Program-made: the position numbers and the translations under genes
Source of the DNA: Neonectria sp. B-13
Lineage: Eukaryota > Ascomycota > Sordariomycetes > Hypocreales > Nectriaceae
Assembly: GCA_002682825.1 (NCBI GenBank)
Contig: NOKP01000047.1
Span: 124,001 to 188,000 of the forward strand
Length of the DNA: 64,000 nt
Direction: 5' to 3'
The notes under the pieces: generated by a model
Seen by the model: only the letters and a program-made list of their open reading frames with translations
Databases searched by the model: none
What the model was told of the DNA's origin: nothing
Shown: in pieces, positions 46,197 through 58,006 of the stretch
Layout: every line of letters starts with the position of its first letter
How positions within the stretch are numbered: position 1 is the stretch's first letter

Positions 46197-48358
46197 TCAA
46201 ACACGAATCCAACGAGCCATCCACGTCTCGGTAATCTGCTTTGCCTCATCAACAAGCCCCATATCTAACAGCAACTGAACTGTACCTCTCGCAGCACTTT
46301 CAAGAGCACTGAAAACCCAAGAATGCGTGATACTCGTGTGCTCGCCAATAAACACCGTGTTGAACTCCGTGCGGAAGAAGGCCGGCAGGTAAAGCTGCTG
46401 CTGAGGCACAATAGGCAGCGCAAAGGCTCCGGCGTGGTGCTCATTGTGTTCCCAGCATTCACGTGCGTAATTGCCTGTCCAATTCTCCTGGACAACGTCA
46501 CCATAAATCTTAATGAGAGATTTTTGAATGTATGCCATATGGTCTTCCTCAGACATGGCGCACGCAACTGTAGCGTCATAATCCGAGATGTAGGAGGCCA
46601 TGAGTACGCCCGGGCCAGTTGAGTTGATTTCATGAGATGGAAAGCAGATTTGGCCGATGAGCGGGCTGTTGACACGCCCGCAGCCTCCAAAAATAGGTCG
46701 CTCAAGATGCTCCCACCATCGCGTCTTATACTGGATAGCGACCTTGACTGCCCCTCCGAATACAGTCCGGTCGATTGCACGGCGCAGAAGACTAGAATAT
46801 GGGGGCAGGTCCCAAAACTTGAGCAAGTTGAAAGGGACGGTGTTGAGGACATAGTCAAAGTGCTCGGTGGTTGATATGGCGGTGAAAGGATTGCTCCCAG
46901 TGGGCTTCCAAGTAACCGACAAAGTCTTATTCTCGTTGTACTTTATACCGTTAACTTTGGTGCCGAACTCAATCCTGTTTTCGATAATAGGCTGGAAGGC
47001 CTCGGGAAGTCTGCTGAGACCTCCCTTGACCGTGGCCCATTTGGTGGCGAGAAAGTACGCAGTCTCATATTCCCACATTGGCCAGACGACGTGAGAGGGG
47101 GTTACCTCATCTGTAGTGTTGAGATCACTACCCACGACATGCCGCAGGTACTCAACCTCTGAGAAGTCGAACATGCCAGTTTCCACAGCTTCTTTATGAG
47201 CGCGAAAGATGTCCTTGGCATAGAATTTGATGCGCTCTTGGTTCATCCCTTTGAAGTCTTCCAATGCTTGAATGGCCTCTTCGGCAGCCGTAGTGTTTGA
47301 ATACTGGACCGGTTCCTCGTAGGCAGGGTCGTTTGCAACCTCACTCTTGCCAGGAAAAGTACCGTCGGGGCGACGTTTGCTAGTGGTGACAGGAGTATTC
47401 GGGGATGATTGGATCCAGTTGGAGAACTTGACCTGAAGTGTTTCGTTGCCGGCGTTCTTTTCGTTGAGGATGTCGGCCAGCTGGAAAACCATTCTTTGAT
47501 CCATGATAGGGAATGTATCGTTGGTATCTGGGTCTGTGATCTCCACGGGAAACCGCATCGGTCCAAGCTCATGATACTGGCCTTCTTCAGGCGCGGTGTT
47601 GTTCAGGTATGTTGTCATGATCCGACCACCGATGCGATCAGAGGACTCGAGAATCTTCCAGTTGTGAACGCCGACAGAGTCCAGCATCAGCTAAGGAGAC
47701 GAATTAGTGCCGTTCAATGAACAGTCGTGCTTTAACATACCCCGGCTGTCAGCCCAGATATTCCGCCGCCCAAGATTCCAAAAGTCTTATTTTTGGAAGA
47801 AGCGACGAAGCGTTCATCAGGTTGCTTCTGCTTGAGATAAGCCACGCCATCGAACCATGGGCCCATAGGATCAGCAACATCAGCAAATGTCTTTCTGCCA
47901 CGACGAGCTAATCGTTTCGTAACCTGGACCTTCTCGGAACGTCCGACGTGCTCATTGCTGGCAAAGGCATGGAAACATCCTTCCTCAACGTCTGGGGGAG
48001 TGATCCAGACTAACTTGGTTGGGCGATAGTCTATCCAATCCTCGTGGCGCTTCGCGAGAGGATGATTCCCCACGTGCGTAGTACCTATTTGATACTTTGC
48101 GTCGGAAGGAGTCGAAACAGCATTGCAAGAGCCATATACGATAGTGAGTTCGCCATCAACAGTTCCGAAGTATTCAACGAAAATGTTGTGAGGGCTTCCT
48201 TGCTCAACTTTGTGAGGAGACAGAAACGACACGGCTTTTTCGGATCGTGTGTAAGCGCAAGAGCCTGTAGAAAGGAAGCCCAAAGCGGGTAACATCAGAC
48301 AGGAACGCATGTTCAGCGGCAGGACAGAGGATCTAGCGTAAGCCTGATTTTTGTTCAT
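46197..48358 (-). CDS. Secreted flavin amine oxidase, L-amino-acid-oxidase type
   Basis: Exons 48358-47741 and 47690-46197; 703 aa. ATG 48358 gives a 16-residue leader before a second Met (48310), whose following MRSCLMLPALGFLSTGSCA is a good signal peptide; 48310 may be the true start. The FAD fold begins unusually late (GILGGGISGLTAG near residue 195) and continues across the intron to ESSDRIGGRIMT. Before it lies a domain of about 160 residues with no similarity I recognise. C-terminal FAD contacts are seen in FIGEHTSITHSWVFSALESA. Such enzymes deaminate amino acids to keto acids, ammonia and hydrogen peroxide. Several N-glycosylation sites support secretion. Confidence 0.85.
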
Positions 48359-50176
48359 TCGTGATTATATCAACATATCACTTGGTTTTAAAGACATACT
48401 CTTGCATCCACCGCCGATCTATCGCATTCTATCATCCGTCATTTACCGCTCATTCGGCACCTAACAATTACGGACCAATCTACTCAACTCCAGGCGGCCG
48501 TAAATGCCTCGTGGCTGTGTGCATTATCAGTGGAGAAAGAGTATCGAGAAGTATGGAGGGCTATGCATCAAAGTTCTCAAAAGGCCCATAGATACTGATG
48601 AACCCCTGTTCGGAACCTGGGTTCAATGTCACACTTGGACCGAAGGGGAAGTATCACCGAAGCGGAGACAGATTCCCACGCAGTTCAGAGGTTAAAAACC
48701 GGAGGATAGCGAAGTATGTCCGTTATCCTTGATATTAAGCTTATTTGAAACGGCATGGAAGCCGAAAAGCCGAAACCGGCACCTATTCATGTCGATCTTC
48801 GGGTCATTTGATACCGATAACGGTCTTGCGTTGAACGCGCCGACCTACGCCAATTCGGGACGTGAGGCAAGATGCAGAGATCTCAAGGTGGCTTTGATTG
48901 CAGGAGCCCGTACTAACGGCTTTTCAGTACCGTGGTCCTGGGACAGATCAAAGTATTCCCGATACATGTGAATCTAGAATGTGCTACTCCAATCCGCATT
49001 GATGCGCATCCGGGCGAATAACTGAAGGTCTGCGTTACAAGGATTAAGCGAGGGCTCCTATGGGAGCTGATCACTTTCACTGCTCCGATGACTGAAGGAA
49101 TGAAGAGTCCAGAAACATGTCAGTCTCTGCCTGAGATACCATGGACAGGAGTCGCGATACGCTGTTTTTTGGCTCCATATCCTTCGTTTTTGGTAGACTA
49201 CAGTAAACCAGTAGAAAAGACACATCGAGCTGTCAACGCCATGAGGCAGAAAAAGAATAGAAGACGCTTTCGAAGCCAAATATCAGCTCACATCGTTTTG
49301 AAACCCCTTTTCCCTCGTTAATCTGAGGCACGGCCCTTGAGACCTCCATAGCAGCCAACCACTTCGCCACCTGTGCAACTGAACGCAGAACCAACTCCAC
49401 GGTTTTCCTCCCACAATTTGAGTGTGTATTTATATCCTAGTTGTCTCAGTAACGACCCAGCTCGTTGTAAACTCCCAAGAGCTTAATTAAGCCAAAGTAA
49501 TGAGCCTTAAATAACCTTACGGATGTATACGTCATGCAACGGTTGTAAGATGAACAGCTGCTCCACTGGATTCATCTGAACAAAGTCTTCCATCGTGAGT
49601 GACGTGAAGTGCTTTCAGGCACTGCACGTGTGTACACATTAGATAAGTGCCCAATTTGACCTCGCTCTCGGCATGGTGTGATTGTGGTTCTAGAAATAAA
49701 CTAGAAAGAAAGCCAGTGTGGCCTTCTCTAATCTGTTGACGCAGGCAGAATGTGCGGGTTAGTATCACCCAGCCAAAATGCGATCAGAACAGAAAAGATC
49801 CCATTGTTTTTGACTGTTTAGATAAATCAACTGGTCATCCCTATTTTTCCATATTTCTTTGTTGTTTCTTTTCTCCCCAGGCTTGGCCAGGCTTGTTGGT
49901 GGAGGCTTGTCAATAGGTCCAAGGCGCGCGCTACTGCTCTAACGCAACGCCACGCCTCTTAATTTAAGTAGAGGCATCCCCTTCTTATTGGTTGGCGCGT
50001 CGGACTATTGTTGCCAAGCGCAGACTATTGAACGACAACGACGCTAAGTTATGAATAATCTCCTTCAGCTTCTCCTGAGCTTTCAGCGAGTTCCTTCTCC
50101 TCTTAATATTATTTTCCTGCTACGCCTTTGCTCGTATCGTGCCTGAACAAGCGTGTCGCCACACTTCGGCATCATC
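48359..50176. other. Intergenic, no gene recognised
   Basis: About 1.8 kb between divergently oriented genes. No frame longer than 80 codons looks real. The last 150 bp before 50177 are CT-rich. Confidence 0.5.
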
Positions 50177-50842
50177 ATGCACACTCCGTATCTTGTCTAC
50201 GGCTTGTTGGCGGTTGCATCGCTCTTCAGTGGTAGTGCTGCTGGGCCCTGCAAACCGTCGTCTTCCGATGCCTCTGCCACCCTTTCGAGTATGACTGATA
50301 CCGCTTCAACCGTCACTACCGACGTCGTATCAAGCACCGAAGCCGCTTCGTCCAGCACCAGCGATTTACCCAGTTCCACCAGCAACCTGCCCGAGGCCAC
50401 CACTTTCGACCTCAAGGGCGCCAACTCTGAAGTCGAGGCTGTCAACGGCCAAAGCCTATTCTATAGGCAAGAAAACGGCTATTCCTTGTTTCTAGTGGTA
50501 CCAGCATCTGTCGCGGATCACTACGGACCTGGAGAGTTCCATCTTGAGAAAGAAACAAACCGTCTGATGGTCGGTGACTTTCATGTGTTTGCCTCTTCAT
50601 TTTCAAACACATATGCTCTTGTCGCCTACCCACAAACCGCCACCTTTCGCCCCTACACAGTATTCATCTCGTGTGTGCCACCTACGGCTCGAGGCCAGCA
50701 ACTGGAGTGCGTGGTCGAGGGTACATCGCGCTCACAGTTCATGGTTGCAAGGACAGAGACAACAGAAGGACATTCTCTGTTTATTTTCCCGCCGGATGTT
50801 GATCTTCCTTCACACGTTGATGTTGATATTATTGTTTCTTAG
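50177..50842 (+). CDS. Secreted protein of unknown function
   Basis: Intronless, 221 aa from ATG 50177. Signal peptide MHTPYLVYGLLAVASLFSGSAAG, then a Ser/Thr-rich, probably O-glycosylated linker to about residue 75. A compact domain of about 140 residues follows that is rich in aromatic and beta-prone segments and has two cysteines (in FISCVPP and LECVVEG). I do not recognise the domain. It could be a cell-wall or effector-like secreted protein. No GPI tail is seen. Coding bias and signal peptide make it a credible gene. Confidence 0.7.
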   Translation: MHTPYLVYGLLAVASLFSGSAAGPCKPSSSDASATLSSMTDTASTVTTDVVSSTEAASSSTSDLPSSTSNLPEATTFDLKGANSEVEAVNGQSLFYRQENGYSLFLVVPASVADHYGPGEFHLEKETNRLMVGDFHVFASSFSNTYALVAYPQTATFRPYTVFISCVPPTARGQQLECVVEGTSRSQFMVARTETTEGHSLFIFPPDVDLPSHVDVDIIVS

Positions 50843-52137
50843 TATAATTTGCTTGGCGAGAGGCCTAGGTAAACTGGGTCCTATTTCTACAATCGAGTCA
50901 ACTGGACTAATATTCCAACGCTTTATGACTTTGACAGTGTTTTGTTAGACGAAGCTACCTAATACAAACTTTCATTCTTGGATCACTAGAGCACAGCTGT
51001 AACCATCTGAGGATTGTGGGGAGGACGAATACTTTATCTTAATTTCTTCCCCAGCTTAATCCATAATTTAACTATTTTCGAATCACCTAGTTGCGACTTC
51101 TATTGTATTATCGATAAGTGTAAAGGGACATTGTACCTTTAAGCATAAGCTTAAAGCATCAGCCTTGGGCTAAGAGTATATAAACCCCTTAGCGACTTCA
51201 GTCCTTAAGGCTCAGAGCCTTAAGCAAATCAGCGTAGAGGAATTAGCCTTCTTTCTATATGTTGATTATCATCTGTAGTAAAATAACGTTGGCGCAGTGA
51301 ATACTTATATACGTTCCAGAGATGGACTGAGTAATGATTCTGTGTAATTCGGGAGCTTCGAGTAGGATATCTGCCCAAAGCTGGCAACTTGATTCCATCC
51401 CTCACCGATACGTTTTGACGACAATAAAGACCAGGCCTGTCAACGTGAAGGGGCACTGACTTCCAACGCAACGAAGCTTTAGACTAAGCCGCGCAGACGG
51501 ACCTCGATTTCAAGGGCTAGGACTCTGCCTTCGTACCTTCGTCTCTAATTCGTTGTAATTGTTCCATCCAAGAACTCCAGACTTGAACCCCAAAAGGCAG
51601 TGTCTCCACGGCCTAGCGGGTCTTGGGGGCGGCCGATCCTTGACATAAGCCCCGCATAAAGATCTTATGTTGAGGTTATTTCAACTCACCTAGAACTCTT
51701 AATAACTCAATTACTCCAAGCAGAATATGCTCCACTGGGCACAAAAGTTCTCAGCGCTCCTGACTTCAAAGGACCCCTGAATGCATGCTTTGCTGGTGGG
51801 TCAGCGCTGTGTAATCAACCGATCGTTTCCTAACCGAGGGCGAGGGTTGCATTTCTCGAATACGAGCGTTAGCTTCGGCCTTTAGACCAAACTCAATTCA
51901 CACAACCGACATGTAATTCTACTTTAGGTTAGCGAACCAAGGAATGAAGGGTCTTACCCTTGATTATCTTATTAATCTGATAATCCGATCCAGCATGGTG
52001 GAGCAAGTGAATGGATGAGCAAACCTACATGGTTTTCTTACCTTTTTCTTGGTTCCCCTTCTTATGAAGTTCTCGTCTCTGCCGTTGTTGAATTTTGTTA
52101 CACAGGAGCAAGAGAACTCGTGTAACTTTGGCCGAAA
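50843..52137. other. Intergenic with a possible solo LTR
   Basis: About 1.3 kb with no gene. Contains the LTR-like segment at 51119-51299 and AT-rich flanks. Confidence 0.5.
51119..51299 (+). mobile_element. Candidate solo LTR remnant
   Basis: Starts TGTAAAGGGACATTGTACC, has CTTAAGC/GCTTAAG inverted motifs, a TATATAAACCCC promoter-like box at about 51177-51188 and, at the right edge, TTGGCGCAGTG, which resembles the primer-binding start that follows an LTR in retroelements. No CA terminus, second LTR or target-site duplication could be set with confidence. Confidence 0.3.
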
Positions 52138-54171
52138 ATGGAATCTCAAGGTGGAAATGTCGGCGACAAGGTACGCAGTAAGTTCGCCAAGATCACCTCG
52201 GTTACGGCGGGCGCTGATTTGATTGACGAATTAAGGCTTCTTCTTGGGAGCGGCGGCGAAGTCTAAGGAAGAGAGACGACTTGTGAGAAAATTGGGTATG
52301 TCAAAAAGAAGTTTCAGTGGCATGCTTCCTACGATAATCTGACTGATGTCCTAGATTTCTTCATTATGGTACGCCGATGAAACGAACTGTTGATTCTGTT
52401 TCAGCTGGTGATACTTACTCAAATTAGACGTACTGCTGTTTTAGCTACTTCTTCAACTTTCTTGGTATGTTATCATCCCCATTCCCAAGTGGCCTTATTC
52501 ACACATATTCCAGATCGTGCGGCTTTCGCCAATGCCTACGTAAGTTTGTCACAACCTGTGAGGTTAATCGTTTCTGACATCCTTACAAGGTCGCTGGACT
52601 TCGTGAAGCCCTTAACATGAGTGGCCATGACTACAATAACGTACTTTCCGTTACTACTGCTGGGTAATATCTCTTTCAATTAAGAATCATTCCAGCATTA
52701 CTTACACAAGACGTAGAATGGCTGTGGGGCAGCTTCCACACGGCATTATCATCCAAAAGGTTGCGCCTCGAATTTGGTTTCCCTCAATGGTCGTCGTTTG
52801 GGCTGGCTTAACGGTAAGACAGTCCTGGAGCTCTCGGTATCTCTAACTGTCAGCTTACAGAAATCAGATGGCCAGTGCCGCTGCGAAGACAGTGACGCAG
52901 CTTTGTGTTATCAGGTTCTTTCTAGGATTAACAGAGGCTAGCACATATGCTGGTACCATTTACATCATCGGAGCGTGGTACAAGCCAGAAGAGATTTCCA
53001 AACGAACAGCGTTGTTCACAGCCTCTGGTCAAGTTGGGACCATGTTTGCTGGTGTAATGATGACGGCCATTCATAAGGGGATGAAAGGAATGTCTGGATT
53101 ACAGGGCTGGCAATGGGTGTTTCTGATTGGTACGTCCTCTGATTTTACAGAAGCTCATAAGTTACAACTAACATGCAATGTGCTTATCTTAGACGGGATC
53201 ATCACCCTACCAATCGCCGTTTTTGGTTTCCTCTACTTCCCGGACATACCCGGCAGCACTAAGGCCAAGTACCTGTCACAAGATGAGAGGAAGCTTGCAA
53301 TCTCTAGACTTCCCCCGATCAACCGGGACGGTCACAACATTATGCCGCTGTCTCTTCTCAAGCGAGTCTTCTTGACTCCCATGTTGTGAGTACTCAATAC
53401 CTTTTGACTCCTTGAAGTATCTCATGACCATCCGTCTAGCTGGATCCTTTTCTTCTGGTCTCCTGTATGCGCCAGCACCGAGGCTTTCCCACTACAAAAC
53501 ACCTTTCTCTTGTGGCTGAAGCACTATAACGATAAATTTACCCAGCCTCAGATCAACACGTACCCGTTAGGTGTACAAGCAGTCGGCATCGTAGCGAATA
53601 TGCTTGCAGCCTGGCACATGGACGCCACGGGCCAAAGGGTCCCCATGGCAATCCTTGCCTGCCTGCTACAGATAGTTGTTGGCGCCATGCTTCTCGTCCG
53701 TGATCTGCCTTTCGCTGGCACCTTTTTCGCATTCTATCTGGCCGGAAGCGCGTATATGGTTAACCCGCTCATCTTCGGCTGGGCGAACATCATCTTGCAG
53801 CGAACTGGCGATGACGCTATGCGCAGTGTAACCCTCTATTCAATGAACATTGGATCCATGGTTCTTTGGACCTTCTGGGGTATCGTCTTCTACAGTGCTG
53901 CCGATGCGCCTTATTGGAAAAAGGGATCAATTGCCCTCATTGTCTGCTGCGCAGTCATGTTTGGGTACATCTGGCTGGTTCACTATGTGCGTCTGATCTT
54001 GTATATTTCGTGGTTGTTATGCTGATGAATCTACAGCTTGACAAACAAACGATGAAGAAGTACGGGTATCGAACCCACGAGGATTCTGAGACTTCACCTA
54101 CCGAGCTCGACGATACAGCTAAGGAGACTGTTATGCCTCGGGTTTCTGAGAAGAACATGACTACTTCGTAG
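52138..54171 (+). CDS. Dal5-type MFS anion:proton symporter, 11 exons
   Basis: Exons 52138-52177, 52236-52295, 52355-52368, 52428-52464, 52514-52539, 52590-52663, 52717-52813, 52868-53129, 53193-53385, 53440-53986, 54037-54171; 494 aa. Every junction keeps frame and rebuilds family motifs: EERRLVRKLDFFIM, NFLDRAAFANAYVAGLREAL, GQLPHGIIIQKVAPR, RFFLGLTEASTYAG, GWQWVFLIDG. Exon 3 is a 14-nt micro-exon. The anion:cation symporter family imports allantoate, nicotinate, pantothenate, vitamins and other organic acids with protons. Ten introns, seven in the first 750 bp, is high for this family. Its neighbourhood (two regulators, CoA ligase, enoyl-CoA hydratase) suggests it brings in the carboxylic acid those enzymes degrade (inference). 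Confidence 0.9.
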
Positions 54172-54914
54172 ATCAGTGTTTGGCCTTCCTGTGCCATCGA
54201 TTCTCTTCGCCATTCTTAAGGATACCGGCTCATATATAGTGCGCAACATTCCGCACGGAAGGATGAATTGGTTGCATGAGTTCTGCCTGCGAAGTGCTAG
54301 CTAAGGCTGAGCAGGAAGAGGGAAAAAGGCTGTAGGAGACGAGACCTATGAGTCTTTCAAGTCTGTGGTGTCTCTGTCTTTATTTCCATAAGAATACAAC
54401 GACACTGCATCTGCGATTCTATTGTTTGATGTGATAATTATAATCGCCATGAGACAACCAGCATATCTTTGCCACAAGTTTTGAGAAAAGACTCTGTAAG
54501 CATGCTGTCTTGCCTGGTTATAGCGATTGGCTCCAGGGTCGCAACCGTAGCTGCTGATTAACAAAGTAATCTCAAACCTTGATGCCATACCAAGATTTTA
54601 TGGATAGTAAAGCAGTAGGAAAGAGTCGCAGGATGAATGTTTCCGTTAGAAGATGAGTTAAATGTGTATGATTATTACTTATGGAACCTTTGGGGAAGCC
54701 GCGCGTCACTCCCTGATACTAGTACTACGGGCGTATAGCCAATGCTTTAACAGACACCTATTACAGCTGGGACCGAATTAACCACTGTAGGCACTCCTTC
54801 TACGAGATTTATATTTCAGCTTGACCATAGATAATGATGCAACTACCAAGGCACATTGGTACCGTGGAGAAGGTAATCGACCTGAAACGCATTTTGATTA
54901 TCATAGACTTCTCC
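54172..54914. other. Convergent intergenic region
   Basis: About 740 bp between the 3' ends of the symporter and the CTF1-like regulator; no gene supported. Confidence 0.5.
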
Positions 54915-57318
54915 TTAGACATCTACATCGCTAAAGAGCACGCAGTTCTCGAAGCTTTCTATTTCCCCGACCGGATAGTGTAACCATTCGCCGCTCAATT
55001 CAGCGTTGGACGTCTCCAGAGAGAACTTGGCATCAGAAAGTCCCTGATTTGAGATATCCGTTGATGAAAGACTTAGTGGCATGTAGCTCTTCAAGCAGGC
55101 GTCAGCGTCTAAAGGTGCAGTGTCTGCGACAGTTGGACTCTGGGAGGAAGGCAGCGTTGACCCAAGGTCATTGTTGGATGCAACATCTCGGCTGGGCGGC
55201 CTGACAAATGTCCACTCCATTGCGTCCTTGGCCAGGTCTGCGGCCACATACATATCTGCCAGGGAGTCAATCACCAGCATACAGCGGCGATAACCCTCCT
55301 GAGCCCTCTTCTTGTCAGACTGGATCACGCCCCTAATTTCTAGGAGATGGACAGCTGCAGCAGAAACGACCACGCTCAAGCTCAGGGTTGGAAGAAGCCC
55401 ATCGAGGCCGTGTTTGTGTACATCTGACGCCATATCCGAGACCTGAATGGCAGCATGTTGCATCCAGATCTTGGAGAGCTCTCGGTCGAATAGCGACGAG
55501 TCTCCGTCATGCAAAAGCAAGGTGAATCGAGACCGGTGAAGTGCTGAAATCGAAGCATAGTAGATCATGTGAAGGATGGTGCGATGAAGAGCAACGGTTG
55601 TATCAACTCGGTTGAGTTTGCCGTGGGACATAGGTTGATATCTGCAGAGACCCGGCAAAGTGTTTTGCCACGCCACAAGGCCTTCATTGCAGGACACAAA
55701 TGCGGCTTTGTCGTCAGGCTTTGATATCCTGAAAACTTCCGCCGTCTCGTCGCCAGCATTTTCGGTAAAAATGGAATATCGTGATCTTAGATAGTAGTTC
55801 AGGCAGAGGCAAAGCTTCGCTTGTGCAATGCATAGATTGGCCAGTGTAGATCTTTTGGGTTTGTCCTGGATGTAAGAGCACATCTCCTGCAGTTGTTTTA
55901 GACCGGCTTCTTGTCGCTGCTCCGGTTCGAAGTCACTCTCCTCCAACATAGTCACGCAGTAGTCGTCATCTTTGATTCGTGGAGGGCGTTTCATGCCTAG
56001 CGAGACGAGGCGATCACGCACCAGACATGCCCACCATAGCCGTCGATGGAGTCTTTGTACCCGAACCGGAGGAGGTGGGCTCATAAATGCCGGCTCTCTG
56101 TGAAGGCCAGCGGCAAATGCCTGAGAGATTGCGACGTCGATCCAGTGCCATGTGTTTCTGTGCTCTTCCGGTGTTTCATACCAGAGTGTCATGAGTAATA
56201 GGGCTTGAACGAGGGCGGCGTGATCAGATTCGGCATTGAAATCATACAAGAGCTGCAGCGAAAGTCAGTAAATTTTCTCGTAGTAGAATACCGTTGAACA
56301 AACCCGAACTCTCAGGAAGAAGGCCTTCCGTGCCTGTCTTCTGGTCTGGAAGCCAACTTCCTTTAGAAGATCCATTTTGACGTGCGCTGTTCCCGCGAAT
56401 AGCACGGCCTGAAACAGTAGGAGGCTGATCTGGCCCGAATCGCCATCTCGGTTATGGACAGACTCAAGAAACTGCTCGAGATCCACAACAGGCATGTAAG
56501 GATAAACGTATTCAAAAAAGGACCAGATAAGCGCGTTCTGGAACTTTTCCTTTGGTAGTGTCAAGGCTCCTTTAGACTGTAGGTATGACAGGTCATCGCT
56601 GGCAATGCAGGATGATAGCGGCTTGATGAAACCAGGCAAACCGCACAAGTTTGGAGCAGCTGGCGGACTAGAACATGTCATCGGTATTTGTGGCCGTGAT
56701 TGCTCTTCAGCGTTCAGTAAACTTTGCCCAAAGACCGCTGCGTGATCGCCAGTGTACTCGGCCAAGAGGTTTAACATCTGTGCTGTTTTGTTCTGTCAAT
56801 CCAACCGAACATTGACAATATTCAGTGGCGGCTTACATGTATACTCCATATCTTCACCGATGCCATAATGATCCATCGGTGTTTGACATGAGGCTATTGC
56901 ATCGCTTGATTTGCAAGACCTCGCATCATATGCTGACATGTCTGTATCGGCCTCGTGTAGGTTACCATTGTCCTCGATAATGTCGTCTTTCTTTTCCGAC
57001 GCGCGAAAGAACCTGCAGTCCAAAGCGCGTCAGCATAATCTACTTCGCGGCCTGCAATTGGATGTTATCTTACCCTCCTCGCCGTCGTCCGACCACGACA
57101 CACTCGGTATTATCCCATCTGCAATTCCCACACGGAACTCTCTCGACGACATCGCACCTGACTTTGCGAGCTCGGCACGAAAGACAAGCTCGGCGAGCGC
57201 GACGTCGATTAATTCTGGGGCGGCGTTCGGATGGAGACGACGGAGAACAGGCACTTGGATCGAGGTCACAACTCGGTGAGGGCTTTGTTGGTTCGGTGAT
57301 ATCTGGCTGTTGATACAT
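54915..57318 (-). CDS. Zn2Cys6 transcription factor, CTF1/FarA-like
   Basis: Exons 57318-57074, 57012-56837, 56782-56304, 56252-54915; 745 aa. The binuclear cluster is at about residues 43-73 with spacing C-x2-C-x6-C-x7-C-x2-C-x6-C (RACLSCRARKVRC...), preceded by basic RRRARR. The fungal_trans middle domain includes LRVRLLYDFNAESDHAALVQ, rebuilt over intron 3, then LLLMTLWYETPEE and RLHRRLWWACLVRDR. This arrangement matches cutinase transcription factor 1 of Fusarium and FarA-type regulators of long-chain fatty-acid use. Nuclear. It lies divergent from the second Zn2Cys6 gene (690 bp apart), close to a CoA ligase and enoyl-CoA hydratase, which fits a role in acid catabolism (inference). Confidence 0.9.
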
Positions 57319-58006
57319 TATGATGGAATTTACTACCGCAAAGGATCAAATCTCCTCAAAACGGGCGAGCGTGTAACTATGGATCTTTCCCCGCCTATAC
57401 TCAAAATGCGGACCGTAAGCGGACCGTATGCGCGGGGAGTGGGGACGGTTATAGAGCCGCGCAGCCGTGACTCGGAGGAAGGTGTCGGTCCGAGGGGCGG
57501 CTTTTAGCCTAGGATAGCCGTTACTTCTCCGGTGAGATTCCAAGGGCTTTGCGAGGCCCCTCATTTCTCGGAGAACTGGGTACACGATTGCAGAATGAAT
57601 TGGGAGGGCAATTGAAGACGTGTTGTCTGGTGTTGTAGTCAAGCAGTAATGATAGCACTTCAGATACTCGATTGCGTTTGAAGAGTGGGCTCAAACTGCT
57701 CAACGGAACCCGCGGAAGAGGCCATTGAGCCCACTAGTCGCCAAGCCGTCCACCCCGACAACATGGAGAACCTCCGCACTTTCAAGAAGCTACCACGCTT
57801 AGCGTTGTGGGCGGAACTAAAATCATCATACCCCGCAAATCACGGGATGGAAGAGGTAAACTCATGCGACTGTGCGTGGGTAATCGGTGGTCAGGACAGG
57901 CAATTCAGATCTTCGTCATCCCGTTAGGGGATTCTACTTCTGCGTCTCGATTCTTTCTTTGCTGCAGGTCTACAGATTCTCCTCTCGTGTCGTGTCAACT
58001 GAGGCC
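57319..58006. promoter_or_regulatory. Divergent promoter of two Zn2Cys6 regulators
   Basis: About 690 bp shared by the two regulator genes. Several CGG/CCG triplets occur near 57410-57520, compatible with binding by either protein, but no clear symmetric site stands out. Confidence 0.35.
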
